A stretch of 64,000 nt of DNA from Sphagnum compactum (Eukaryota; Bryophyta; Sphagnopsida; Sphagnales), in the NCBI GenBank assembly GCA_965153455.1, contig OZ234499.1, positions 14,876,271 through 14,940,270 of the forward strand, written 5' to 3'. Under the pieces are notes generated by a model that saw only the letters and a program-made list of their open reading frames with translations, searched no databases and was not told where the DNA came from. The translations under genes were made by a program, and so were the position numbers. Positions 23,471 to 34,649 of the stretch are shown piece by piece. Position 1 is the stretch's first letter. The number at the start of each line of letters is the position of its first letter.

Positions 23471-23809
23471 CAGTTGTTGATTTGCAAATTCTTTGTAATG
23501 TGCAAAACACCTCATTTTCTCATAATGTTTGTTTACATCTCTTTATGTGTTCACTTGTATTAACACTTTTATTCTTGGCATACCAATTCTGATATGCTTG
23601 TTTTTTCGCTCGTTGTTCAAGCATAATATCTTGAATGGAAAATTCAATCCTCTTGGGCCTTCCTATGAGTTTGGGATTTTTTTGGTGCTTAGCCATGGTG
23701 GCATTGAGTGACCTACAAGATTAGTGTGAACAAACATTCATTATTTACCAAATATCCAAATCTAGTGTTAACAACATTTTCCAACATTTATAGAAATTTG
23801 ATGCATCCC

Positions 23810-24110
23810 AATAATTCATAGAAAAACAAGGTTTTGAAACTTAGATCATGTGTTTGAAGTTGTCTAATTTTTAGAATAGAACCCAAATGGAATTTAAGAC
23901 ATAATAAGGATATATTTAATACTTAAGCCCATGTTGTCACAAGAACTTCAAGACCCCAAATTCGAAAATTCAAAAGGACATTAAAAACATGTTTGATACC
24001 CATTTCGACAAAGACCCAAGCATTTGGAATCCACTTAAACCATAATGCCTCTAGCATCACATTCTTACAAATTTTGATGTATCCCAATTATGACATTCAA
24101 TTTTTTAAAA
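23810..24110. repeat. Second-site copy of the 17-kb repeat unit
   Basis: Shares the GATGCATCCCAATAATTCAT, CTTAGATCATGTGTTTGAAG and AAGCCCATGTTGTCACAAG blocks in the same order as 16976-17770. Confidence 0.6.
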
Positions 24111-24114
24111 CATA

Positions 24115-24950
24115 ATTTTTGAACCTTACATATTTAATGTGCTTGAAACCATCTCATTTTCAAAACAAAATTTGAGATATGGAAACATGGTCAACTTTTT
24201 GGAATGCAAAAAAATGGGCAAGCAACAAACATACAAAATAAGTGAACATAACATTTCAAACCAAAACTTAAATCAAGAACTCCAAAGCCACATGTGAACA
24301 AATGTTGGAAGTACATCTAGCTTTCTTGGAGGGAGGACTCTTCATGTAATGAAGTTGGCTGATGGTTTCTTTAACTTTTTTAGAATATCCACAACCGTCT
24401 TGCAAAAATAATCACCCAACTCTATTGTAAGATTAAACAAACCTAAGTCATTTAGATAATGCAAAATTATGTAAATTTAGGAATTAAGCAAAAGGGAGAT
24501 TTATAGTATTCTTGAAACATGACTACAACAAGAAATTGGGCAAACCATAATGAGAAGAAATCACAACCACCTTAATCACACTAGCTAGACAATATTCATA
24601 ATGCTAGAAAACACCAAAATAAATAGCTTAAATTATGTTAGACTTCAAGTAACACAAAATAAACATCTTGTGTATGACCTAGATATGGTTGTGCTTGTAA
24701 TTTAAATTACATCGCAATAGGAACTTAAACACATATAAGCATTTTAATGAAAGATGAAACCTATAGCTCAAGGTTTCCACAAAAAGTCATGCAATGTACC
24801 CCAAAGACACAACATATAGTAGTAGCAATGATCAACATAAAAAAGAGGCATTTCTGATGGTATGAGGCATAAAGGTGTCCCAAAAAACCTAATAGTTAGA
24901 GAACACAATTGAAGGGACTTACAAGACATGATGGTTTGCAAAATGTTTGT
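24115..24950. other. AT-rich, possibly downstream remains of the adjacent relic
   Basis: Minus-strand fragments such as MKSPPSKKARCTSNIC (near 24300) look protein-like but are short and broken. No family recognised. Confidence 0.3.
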
Positions 24951-25094
24951 AACAAGACTTTATGAAGGTCCAAAACAATGAAAAGATTTTCAAATAAATA
25001 CCAAAGAACTTTGGTCCAAACTTGAAATTCAAATTGAATCCTAACAAAGGATATCAATATCTATATGGATGATGAACTCACAAATCAACTATCA

Positions 25095-25482
25095 ACCTCC
25101 ATTGTTGCCCATGAAGATCCATTGCCAAAAGTTAAGTACGTGCATGATAGTTTGTAGGACACATTTTTTGTAGGTTTCAATGTGCATTAAGGTGGAATAC
25201 ACCATTTAGTTTCTTCAAGATACACAAGTTGATCAAAAGTTTTCATATGATAATTAGCCAAAATACATGCCCACCTTTTGCTCTGATCAATCTTCATGCG
25301 TTTTTCAAGCTCAATTAAAATGTGTTTTGAAGGACTAGTAGATGGTGTGTAAAAAATATCATGTGAGAATTATTATCCTTAGTTTCTAAAGAAGCCACAA
25401 TGCACTTCACTATTTCCCAAATGTGTTTATTCATGTGATTTTTCTTTCTTTGTTTCAAGGGCTTGATTCTTGGAAAAGCCAT
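25095..25482 (-). pseudogene. Unknown coding relic, minus strand
   Basis: From an ATG at 25482 the minus strand reads MAFPRIKPLKQRKKNHMNKH, then IWEIVKCIVASLETKDNNSH. After a one-frame change it continues as TPSTSPSKHILIELEKRMKI, DQSKRWACILANYHMKTFDQ, LVYLEETKWCIPP and finally LTFGNGSSWATMEVDS, with one internal stop. The sustained protein-like reading across a frame change points to a decayed gene, most likely from a mobile element. I do not recognise it. Confidence 0.4.
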
Positions 25483-25489
25483 GTTATAA

Positions 25490-26390
25490 AATCAAACATA
25501 TTTAAGTTCATTTCAGCATAGTAAAGATTGGTTATAATGTTAAATTAGTTTTTTTGGACCTTCCAATATTATCGAATTTTTTTGAAAATTTCACATGTCA
25601 CAAATTTTTTATAAGTATCCCATATTTTTTTTGAGCAACTCCAAATTTTATATTAAACTAAACCAAAAGTCATAGATTTTTCAAGAATGGTTAGATTTAT
25701 TATCGATCATTATATTGTGAATGCACCCCCAAATGCCTTGCTATCAAGGGGTTTAAATATAAACCCATACCCTCTTCCTTTTTTTCCCTTTGATTCACAT
25801 TTTTCACACCTCCACCATTGTTGTGCATTCTAATTCGAAGTTCACACTTGCCTTAATTTACCTCTAAGCTACAACATGTTCCTTCAAATTTTTAACATTA
25901 GGTAAGTTCCAATATGTTTTTGGTCATCTTTTTATCCTTAAGGGGACACTAGTAAAATAAAATAAAAATACATGCATAAAAATATAAGGTGTAATATATT
26001 GGTTGTTGGGTAACAATTATAAGTTAATTAGTTTTTAAAAAAGGTACATTTCATTTAAATAATAATCAATTTAATTACAATATAAGGTACGCAATAGTTT
26101 GAAATAATGAATTATAATTTATATATGGTGGTTTTAATATGTATATATTAGGAAATTAAATAATAATAGGGTGATAAAAAATAGGTTGAACAATTATCTA
26201 ATACCCCTAAAAAATGGTCATTTGATGCATGTAGATCCCAAACTTTAATTAAATGTCCCCTTCAGGCTTTTATATAAAAAAATTCCAACTTTTGATACAA
26301 ATTAAAGTTGATCTCATTTGTTGTTGTGTCTTCTTTTATAGGCTAAGTGTTGATGTGAATAGCTAACATTCAACCCTGTGTAGTTGAAAT
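25490..26390. other. AT-rich intergenic, no gene recognised
   Basis: Homopolymer-rich, no coding block recognised. Confidence 0.4.
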
Positions 26391-26399
26391 GTGTTTTTT

Positions 26400-26930
26400 T
26401 CATTTTTTCATTTTTTCAAAGGTGGTAGTAGAAAGCTTGAGCTCCTTATTGTTATTTTCTTGGTTTTCTAGGTGTTGATGAGAGCTTCGTAAAACTTACC
26501 ACTTTTCGTTGCAAAAGTAACAAATGGTAATTCAAACGTTTCATTGTTGTCATCTTGGTTTGTAGGGGTGGGGACAAGCTTGTCATTAGCCTTTTTTTGT
26601 TTATTTTGGTGTGTTTTTTCCTAAGATGGTGGTGGGGAGCTTGAGGTGCTCCTCGTCATCATTGTTTTTGTTAAATGCAAGGTCAAGGGTGAACTTTGCA
26701 GAGCTTGCCCTTTTTTTCTTTTGCTTGTTACACATGTGGCAATGAAAAGCTATTGTTTTTGTCTTGGTTTGCAAGGACAAGGGTGAGTTATGTGGAACTC
26801 ATGGTCATTTTTTTGGTTTTTTTTTGGTTGTAGAGGTAGCACTAATGGGGTCTTCAAGCTCCTTTTCATCTTTGTCACCTTGGTTTGCATAGGTGGGGGA
26901 AAATTTTGTAAAGTTAGTCATCACTTTCTT
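26400..26930 (+). repeat. Degenerate tandem repeat, about 110-130 bp units
   Basis: The theme TCTTGGTTTGYAGGGRYRRGGG, then AGCTTGTCATT or GAGCTTGCCCTT, then a T-rich tract recurs about four times. The best pieces start near 26455, 26561, 26762 and 26880. The units carry many indels. Confidence 0.5.
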
Positions 26931-26934
26931 TTTT

Positions 26935-28480
26935 TGGGGGTTGCAAACACAATTGTGAAGCAAAAGTAAAAGAGAACGAGAAAATGAAAAAAAATAGGGT
27001 ATGAAGAAGAAGAAAAATTTATAAAAGTTGACAAAAAGAAGAAAGAAGGAAAAAAAATGAAAAAAATGAAAGTAAAAAAAAGAAGAGGATAAAAACCAAA
27101 AATGCCTACAATGTTAGACATATTGGAATACCTATATTTTGGACTTGTTTTGCATTATCATGGGAGGATATATGGTCTTCTTAAGTCAAGCATCATAAGG
27201 CTTTTGCAATATCCACATGTTGAATGGTGGCATTGGGTCTTTTTTGATGTTGGTAATAAAGGGCAATTAGGTTGTCTTAGGTAGTGTAGGCAAGTACATT
27301 GTTATGTATGGCAAGGCGATTGTCATATTATTTGGTAGGTAGGGCCAAAAAGGAGGTTAGTAGGTAGGTGAGATTTTTAAAATATCATTTTCTTTTGAAA
27401 AAAATGTAAAGAAGTTCATCACCAAATAGACTAATTGTGCTAACTGAGGGAAAAGGGTGATTGAATGGGAACAAGAACCCAATGAATTTTTTTTGAATTC
27501 AATCACCATCCATCCACATTGGTGCATTCATGGGTGCAGGTTGACTTGGGTTTGTTGGTTGGATTTATAAGGAAACGTGTTTTTAATAAGAATCAATGCT
27601 ACAAGGACAGAAATTTGATGTACTTTTGCCCATGCGCCCTTTTGAACTGCGGCTGTATAAGAAGCAATGGTCTTTTTATTAGTGAAATATCCTCATTAAT
27701 GAACTAAAAAAATGGGCCCTGGGAAATTCAGAAGTGTTTCGTCACATCAACGTGGTCTTCATAAATGTTGCTTGATAGCCAATACCCCAGTTAAAACATT
27801 ATTATTCCATTTGTTTCTCAGCATTAACATGTCCATGGTATTTATTAGATCATAATATAAATACACTTTCAATCTTTAATTAGCTTAGAGACCTTATGAT
27901 TCAATATTTATAATATTGCCAGAAGTGCACGACAGTTACAATAATGATATCCACCCATGAGATATTCAAAATATTATCTCTAAAAAAAAAACTCTGATAA
28001 GAATTGTTTTTAATAATGGTTGGCTCACTATGAGTAACATAAACAACTTTAGAGTTCATCTGCCACGTCTTTTGACAGGTTGCCATTTTATTTGACACAA
28101 CATTCAGATTCCACAAGCAAAGATGGTTGAAAATTGAAGCCTTTCTCATAAACAATGTCCAAAGCATGTCGGCGAGTAGAGAGAAAAGTGGGCTCCCAAT
28201 TTCTTCAAAACTGACATTATGAGGTACAAAGTGCATTTAAGAACACAGGAGTTTCCGACGATATTTTCTCCCATAAGGTACCTACAGCGTTGTGTCAGTA
28301 AAACAAGGAAAAAGAAAGGTTAAAGAGTACCTGCTTGAGTCACCTTCACCACTCACTCATTCGAAGAAGCACCGAGTCCTGACTCCTGACGAACCTAACA
28401 TAGACCTAAAACTAGCAAATGAATTCAAGTCTATTCTTTGAGATGATTGGGTGGCAATGATTCATCCAACACTACAACTC
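26935..28480. other. Intergenic, no gene recognised
   Basis: Includes an A/G-rich stretch (26950-27090) and a TAGGTAGG/TAGGCAAG-rich stretch (27270-27370). A 111-codon minus-strand open frame at 27901-28236 has no recognisable motif and is not accepted as a gene. Confidence 0.4.
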
Positions 28481-28699
28481 GTGAATAGAACAACGCGGCT
28501 CTCTAACACGCAGCATAGCAGGCTCCTTCGACGATGTAAAAATCTGACAAACTCGATTGCAAGTGAACACCACAAGACGAAAGAAGAAACTGAAGGGTAA
28601 AGAATCAGTGTTCACTGTTGGGCGATTCTTGACTATTATGAAGTATCTCCAGTTCCTGTATGTTTTTAAAAAGAAGTTAGAACGGTTTGCGTTCTGGTT

Positions 28700-28990
28700 T
28701 TGGTTCCCCATAACAATGGAACCTCCAATCCTGTTCCAAGTCTGGTTTTTTCAAAGAAATAAATTCTGATTCTGGTTCCAATTTTGATTTTGAAAATCAG
28801 ACTCAGTTCTGTTCCAGTTTTGGGTAAACTGGATTGGACCTCGCAGTTAATTTCTGGTTACCCTTTTATTACTTACCCCATGGTTCTAGTCTTTTTTTTT
28901 CAACCAATTTGGATCCGGTTCCAGTTCGGTTTCTGCTAACCAGACCTGGAACCAGCAGTTCTAACTGGCGAATCTGTGTACCCGCCCTAC
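28700..28990. repeat. GGTTCC-rich dispersed repeat, copy 2
   Basis: Dense in CTGGTTCC, GGTTCCAGTT and TTCTGGTT words. It includes a segment running from AAAATCAGACTCAGTTC to a TAAACTGGAT word that is also present in order at 59130-59180, and ends with AACCAG...CTAACTGG...GTACCC as the 59.4-kb copy does. It is one dispersed repeat family. Confidence 0.65.
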
Positions 28991-29130
28991 ACTAGAAAGG
29001 AGCTAAATCTGAGCTCCATAGTTACTTACCCATGGGAAATTAAAGCTCTGAGTAAGGGGTTTTACTAGCCCATGAGAAGTAACAACAGTAATTCACAACA
29101 AATCAGATTTGTGGCAGGGCCTGTGTATCA

Positions 29131-29325
29131 CGTTGTGGGAGATGGTCACGTTTTCCTCAGAAAACCCGTCACAAAACTCCGCCTAATGTAAACAGGGATT
29201 ACAGCTGATCAGCGTTTTGTGACAGGCCTGTCTGTGCTTTCCAATCACGTTTTGGGAGATGGTCACGTTTTTATTTTTGGGAAAAAACCGTCGGCAAATT
29301 CTGTCTAATGGAAACAGGGATTGGG
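29131..29325. repeat. Tandem duplication, about 117 bp
   Basis: A block running from CACGTTGTGGGAGATGGTCA to TAATGTAAACAGGGATT is repeated as CACGTTTTGGGAGATGGTCA to TAATGGAAACAGGGATT. The copies start near 29131 and 29247. The CACGTT words at the start of each copy resemble plant bZIP half-sites. Confidence 0.8.
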
Positions 29326-29352
29326 TTTGGAATTCAATTGAAAACGAAATGA

Positions 29353-30254
29353 GCATTATTTTTACTGGCGATATTTCGCCAAAAAGAAAATTTAAAAATT
29401 AAACATTCGAAGAAGAGGCGATTTTGGAGGTTTTCGGTGGTGGCCAGAAGTGAGGGAGAAAAAAACAGTAAAAGATTGTCAGATTCCTATATTTGGTTTT
29501 CATTGTGTAGCCAGAAATATGGAAGGATGATTAAATTTTTAAACTTTACTTCTGGTTTATAGCCAGATTTGGCTAAATCGTCGCATGGATAATCCCCACT
29601 TTGGCTACAAAGAAAAATTCCTCAAAAAACACTGAGTTACGAAATCAGTGGAAAGAACTGCCCTAATTGTGCAAGTAGCTGGCCGGCCCTTCTTTCCACC
29701 CATAGATATTTCCGTTCCACAGTGCTTCTGAATATTGTGCCACGTGTCCGAACGATCTCAGCTCCACCGGCTGCTATCAACGATCATGATATTCCCAGGG
29801 TGCCACGTTACCTTCCTTCCAACTTGAGTTCTTAGACGTGGCGCTGTAGTGACTCAGAGTTGACAAAGGAGACAAATATGCTGGTTTCTATTGGTCAGTT
29901 AAGTAACAACTGCTCTTTTTGCAGCTAAGCGTCATAAATGCGTTTTGCAGAGTGGAAGGGATTTTTTTTTCTTCAAAAAGGAAGTTTTCTTTTATGTGTA
30001 GGTAAGGTGGTCCCCAAACCAGCATATTTTTAGGCATTTTTGTTTGTAGCCAAAGTGGCGATCATCCCCAGAAAGAATTAGAGAAATATGGCTATAAACC
30101 AGAAGTAGCGTATAAATCTTTAACCATCCTTCTTTATTTTTGGCTTACCAAAATAAAAACCAACTATACGAATCTGGCGAATGAAAACCGCCAAAATAAC
30201 TTCTTTTTCGAAATTTCGCTTTTGGCAAAATTTTGCCAGTGGTAAAAATACTGC
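29353..30254. mobile_element. Long inverted-repeat element enclosing a promoter-like core
   Basis: The left arm (29353 to about 29618) and right arm (about 30031-30254) are inverted copies. In the left orientation both read GCATTATTTTTAC or its variant, CTTCTGGTTTATAGCCA..., and ACTTTGGCTACAAA in order. They look about 65-75 percent identical with indels. Arms of 220-260 bases suit a MULE or foldback transposon. The 410-base spacer is less AT-rich and carries CACGTG at 29741, CACGTT at 29804, ACGTGGC at 29836 and TGACTCA at 29850. No transposase is present and no clear target duplication was found. A lone related arm lies at 50010-50240. Confidence 0.65.
29740..29856. promoter_or_regulatory. 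G-box / ABRE-like cluster
   Basis: CCACGTGTCC (29740-29749, G-box with ACGTGTC), TGCCACGTTA (29801-29810), ACGTGGC (29836-29842) and TGACTCA (29850-29856) sit in about 115 bases. Such words bind bZIP factors in plant stress promoters. No coding exon follows within the inverted repeat, so function is only inferred. Confidence 0.4.
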
Positions 30255-30259
30255 TGGAA

Positions 30260-31640
30260 AGACACTAGGAGATATCTCGTGTAAGATGTGGGCCGGTGTG
30301 GGTAAGTTGTACTGCAAACTAAATAAGTGTCAAACGTTTACAGTGATATGAGACTATTTGGGTAATGGGCAAAAGTCAAAAAGCCACCAAAGGCTATGTG
30401 TGTATCACGTGCTATGATATGAGTACCCTGAAGCCTGATGATGGCAAAAGTCTCAGAAGTTGGTTCCTTTGCAACTTGGGGGGGGCCCTTCGGAGTTCCT
30501 TTGTCGGGGAATTAAGGTCGTCATGGACAATTCAAATGTTGGAGAAATTTGGGAACTTGTACTTCAGAATTAGCATATTTGGGGCATTGGGCTTCAGGGT
30601 ATGAAGATCCTTTACTTCAAATCTTTTGCCTCAAAACACATTGAAGATCTTGTAAAGGTGTGTTCGCACTTGGTGTTAAGGTCTCTAGTGTTGAGTCCCC
30701 TAACACCAGGCTAACCATTTAGGACTTAAACCTAGTATCATGATTCTACTTAACATAACCTAGTTCTGATTTGTTGAAGGAAACTATTCTGAGTCAGAAT
30801 TGCAACTGCAATTCATCATTTTTCCTCAGTTTTTTGCCAATGAATGTTATTTTAAATCCAATTTTGGACAACATGCTACATGGGGGAATCAAACCTCAAC
30901 TGAAAAACACCTTGCCTTTTGCAACATATAGCCTAACATGCACAAAAGAAATCATTAGTCAATAATATTGAATGCAAAGAAAAATCTTACATGCCCAAAC
31001 AAGGGTGCTGGATACAAATTCCAAAGAGCATAGATCATCGAAATAAAAGGCAACATCTTCACCTTACCAATAAATATAGTTGGCTGTTGCTGCTTGCATG
31101 AAGGAGCCATTCAAAGCATCTTAACAATACCCATGCATTTAGATTCCAAACAAATATAAAGAAATAGGAAGAAATAGGAAGGATACAAGAAAAAAAACTA
31201 TGAAAGTTGGTAGTCTTGGCATGAATTAGTTTTCAACCATCAACTCTACACCCTATGGAGTTTTAATGTCCTTCTAATTTTGAATTGTTGCTCCAAAAGG
31301 AAAGTTTTGCAAATTTAAGAACTTTTGGTTGAACATGCAAATGATAAGCTCCAAATGCATGGTTAATCAATTTCATAGTTTAATTTTCATGCAAGTTAAT
31401 GTAGAAACACAATGTTCATCTTCAACAAAACCAATTGCTTACACAATATCAAGTTCAACAAACTTAATGTACTTCAAGATTTTGTTTCCAAAAATTTAAA
31501 AGGAAGTAAAGGTTTTTCACAACTTGGTTAGGGGTTCACATCAAAATGTTTTTGCATTGCCAACTTACTGGTCAAGAACTATAGTTGAAGGTAAGGTTGG
31601 AACCCATGTACTTCAACATGTCCTACATTTTTTAAGTTGA
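30260..31640. other. Intergenic, no gene recognised
   Basis: A 79-codon open frame at 30365-30604 sits in less AT-rich DNA but shows no known motif. From about 30960 on the sequence is AT-rich and may include the degraded 3' part of the hAT relic that follows on the minus strand. Confidence 0.35.
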
Positions 31641-31649
31641 CAAAATGTT

Positions 31650-33430
31650 GCCTTGATGATTACCAATGAACATTGAACCTTTTTTTACGTTGTAGTTGCA
31701 ACCAATATCACTAGTACACAACTCCCAATGCATTCATCAAATCTTGAGTAGGCAATTGACCTTGTAACTTTATAATAAATTGAGTGGTTTTCTTTACATT
31801 GCCATTTCACATACACAACCACCTCTTGATATATGTCCTTTGTAAGAAAACAAATGCCCACATTTGATAGAAAATGTGGTTGGGTACATTCACAAATAAA
31901 TCAGCCACAAGAAGTTTAATTAGTTCTTGGTTTTTCATGTTTTAATGTCAAAAATTGTATTAATATTGAAATCTTTTTAATATGTTTAAATGGTTTGCTA
32001 TTTAATATATTATGAAAATATGTGGAATAATTTGGAATGAATTTAGTGAAAATAGAATACTCAAAATCAATCATTACGCATTGCAACCAATGATTTTATT
32101 ACTTAATGGACTCTTAAATGGACTTTTAAAAAGCTTGGAAATGACAATTTTCAGAATACTTTTAAAATATATTACATGCAACATATTTTTGAGGCAAAAG
32201 GATTTTGTTTTGGCAACTTACAAATGAAATCTTCCAAAATAAACAATCATTTAAGTCCTTTTTTAAGGTGCACATCAACTCATTATTTTGTGAATGCACC
32301 CGGCCAAAATGTGTTGTGCATCAAATTCAAAAGCCAAATGATCAATTCATGTGTTCAGATTTATAATCTAATGAAGGATGATATGCTCACATGAGCAAAG
32401 TTGATCAAAGAAATGAAATTAATGAACACATCACCTTAAAAAAAAGTAATTGTTGTAGTACATGTAGTAAATATCCCCTTGAATTTTTTAGATTGTTATT
32501 ATAACATCACAACAAAAACATCCTTCAATTGTGAAAAATTAATGAAATAATGTACTACTTCTCACAATGGCATCACTCCATTTAGCCCCAACAATGTTTC
32601 CATGTCAATGAAAGAAGAAAAATTAAATCAAGTAAAGGGTTTGTGCCACATCCAATGCCATTTTCATGAAGAAAGTGTGATATTTAGACAACACACATTT
32701 GATAGGATTGATCATAAATATCCATTTAACTATTTTGATGTTGTGCAAATTTTTGTTGCCAAATTTTTACTAATTTGGTAAACTCCAAATGCTTCTAGGG
32801 ACTATGGCTAAAATACCATACAAACATTGTAAAAAAATTCAATGCGAAAAACCAAAAGTAGGTTTGAAAAGGTTTGCACCACAAAATTTGTTTGATATCA
32901 TACAATGCACAATATTGATGATGAATGGATCATATTCATATTGGATCTGAATCATCATTCTTGAATTGAAGCCTTGTAAAATGATGGCCCCCATCAACAT
33001 CAAAACACACCAAGCTTAAAGCAATGTCCTCTTGTGTCAAGTCCCCTTGTGTATTAAGGAATATATGATTAAAAAAGTCATGTTATTAACCCTAGATCTA
33101 GGTAGCACTTGTTGCACAATGTTCAACAACAATGGTATTCAACACCAATCCTAAATAATGTAACCATGCACACTGCCAAACTTGTGTTATCCATGGTTGT
33201 GACCTCATCACAAGTAAGAAAGACAAAGTTGGGGTGTTGGACAACAAGCTTAATAACTTTTAGAACTTAATTTGGTATGTGTTATCAATCTCCCAACCAA
33301 CCCCGTTATGCCAATGTTTTTTGGGGTTAAATCAAAGTTTCACAAACTCATATATGGGTCAAAAATCTTAATAGTTAGTCATTGGTTTACTTTTATTCAA
33401 TAGGATGGAAACATTTGCAAATTGAACAAG
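31650..33430 (-). pseudogene. hAT-type transposase relic (DUF4371, ZNF862-like)
   Basis: Reading the minus strand downward from 33430 yields, across several frame changes and stops, a sequence resembling the plant zinc finger protein 862-like / DUF4371 hAT group. Blocks in order: PKKHW and GWEID; FVFLTCDEVTTMDNTSLAV (33196-33230); GDLTQEDIALSLVCFDVDGG; TNFVVQTFSNLLLVFRIE; YFSHSP then KHLEFTKLV; IVKWIFMINPIKCVLSKYHT then FFMKMALDVAQT (32639-32751); IDHLAFEFDAQHILAGCIHK (32280-32347); DLMNALGVVY (31718-31749). The reference pattern CDEVTTVDN...KTRWISMLSPAKRV is well matched. It is a dead copy, without the N-terminal zinc finger or a recognisable C-terminal dimerisation segment. The family call is good; the outer limits are soft. 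Confidence 0.75.
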
Positions 33431-33439
33431 TTTTCATTT

Positions 33440-34440
33440 ATTTTCCATTGCATGACCATTATTTAGATATTGGAGGACATTGATTGCAAAAAGTTGCACC
33501 TATGCAATTTCAATTTTTACATGCATACATTTTGGATCCATGATCAAAACCTTGCACTATAAATACATGTTTAATTATAGAGTCCCATTTAGTAATCAAA
33601 ACCTTCTCCTTCTTCTCAATGTTAGTACAAACATAACATCTAATAACCAAAAACAATCCAACATCATTAACAATGGGTTTTTCCCATGGCATTTTTACAA
33701 CCCAAATGTCCTATGTAGTTAACATTATATACAACCATTTTAGGTTTTTTGGGAGGAAGGGTGCATCCATCCTCAACATCATTAACAACAAGGTTTTCAA
33801 GCCTAACATCTAAATATATGTCAAAGATGTTAGGTGAAAAAAAATGTTTCAAGGCATGAAGAAAGTTTCTTTGATCACTCCTATTATTAAATTTAGGTAC
33901 ATCACAAAAAACATAGTTTGAAGGGGCAAGATTTTTTGTTGGGAAGTAAGCACCAAAGAAATATCGAAACTCGAAATTATTTGATAACATTAGAGGAACC
34001 ATGGAGAACAAACATACATGTGCATTGGCAACTGACAATAGAAAATCAAAAAACTTCAAACCTTGGATGGGTTAAGACCATCCACTTCAGAAAGTTGTGT
34101 AGATCACAAGCAACATAAAACAATCACACACCATGATTCAAGAGTACACTATGCAAATTGCATTAACCGTAACCTACATTTAATTGTGTCAATAGTTGCA
34201 CATGAAACAACAAGCCACGCAAGTTGCAAGCAACATAATGCATGTTACACTAATGCAAAGTGCACGCACTTATGAGTCATGACCTGCAATGCAAGTTGCA
34301 ACTAACACATTACATAGAAAAACATTAACATTGAAAACATGGAACAAAAAACAATCAAAAGGACAAGGTACAAGAAAATTGAGATGAAGAAAACAAGTGC
34401 ATAAAATAACTTTAAATCTTTAGAATTCAGGAACTTCCCA
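33440..34440. other. AT-rich flank of the hAT relic
   Basis: A 130-codon minus-strand open frame at 33667-34059 has no recognised motif. It could be the decayed N-terminal region of the same element. Unassigned. Confidence 0.3.
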
Positions 34441-34476
34441 AGTTGTGTAGCTCAATTTATAATTGCTTGCCAAGCT

Positions 34477-34640
34477 CGCACCATGTTCCAACAATCACAA
34501 GAATTATAACTTGCAATTGCACTAAGTTCTAATGTCCTTCAAAGTGCAACAATTTTGAACCCGCACCATGTTCCAACATTCACAAGAATTATAGCCTGCA
34601 ATTGCACTAAGTTCCAACATCTCTCAAAATGCAACATTTC
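34477..34640 (+). repeat. 85-bp tandem duplication
   Basis: CGCACCATGTTCCAACAATC (34477) is repeated as CGCACCATGTTCCAACATTC (34562), an 85-base step. The matching continues through ACAAGAATTATA, TGCAATTGCACTAAGTTC and AATGCAACA words. Confidence 0.9.
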
Positions 34641-34649
34641 CAAGCTACC

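Noticed and set aside
33667-34059. 130-codon minus-strand open frame
   Set aside because: Position suits the N-terminus of the hAT relic, but no zinc finger or other motif is visible, so it was not called.
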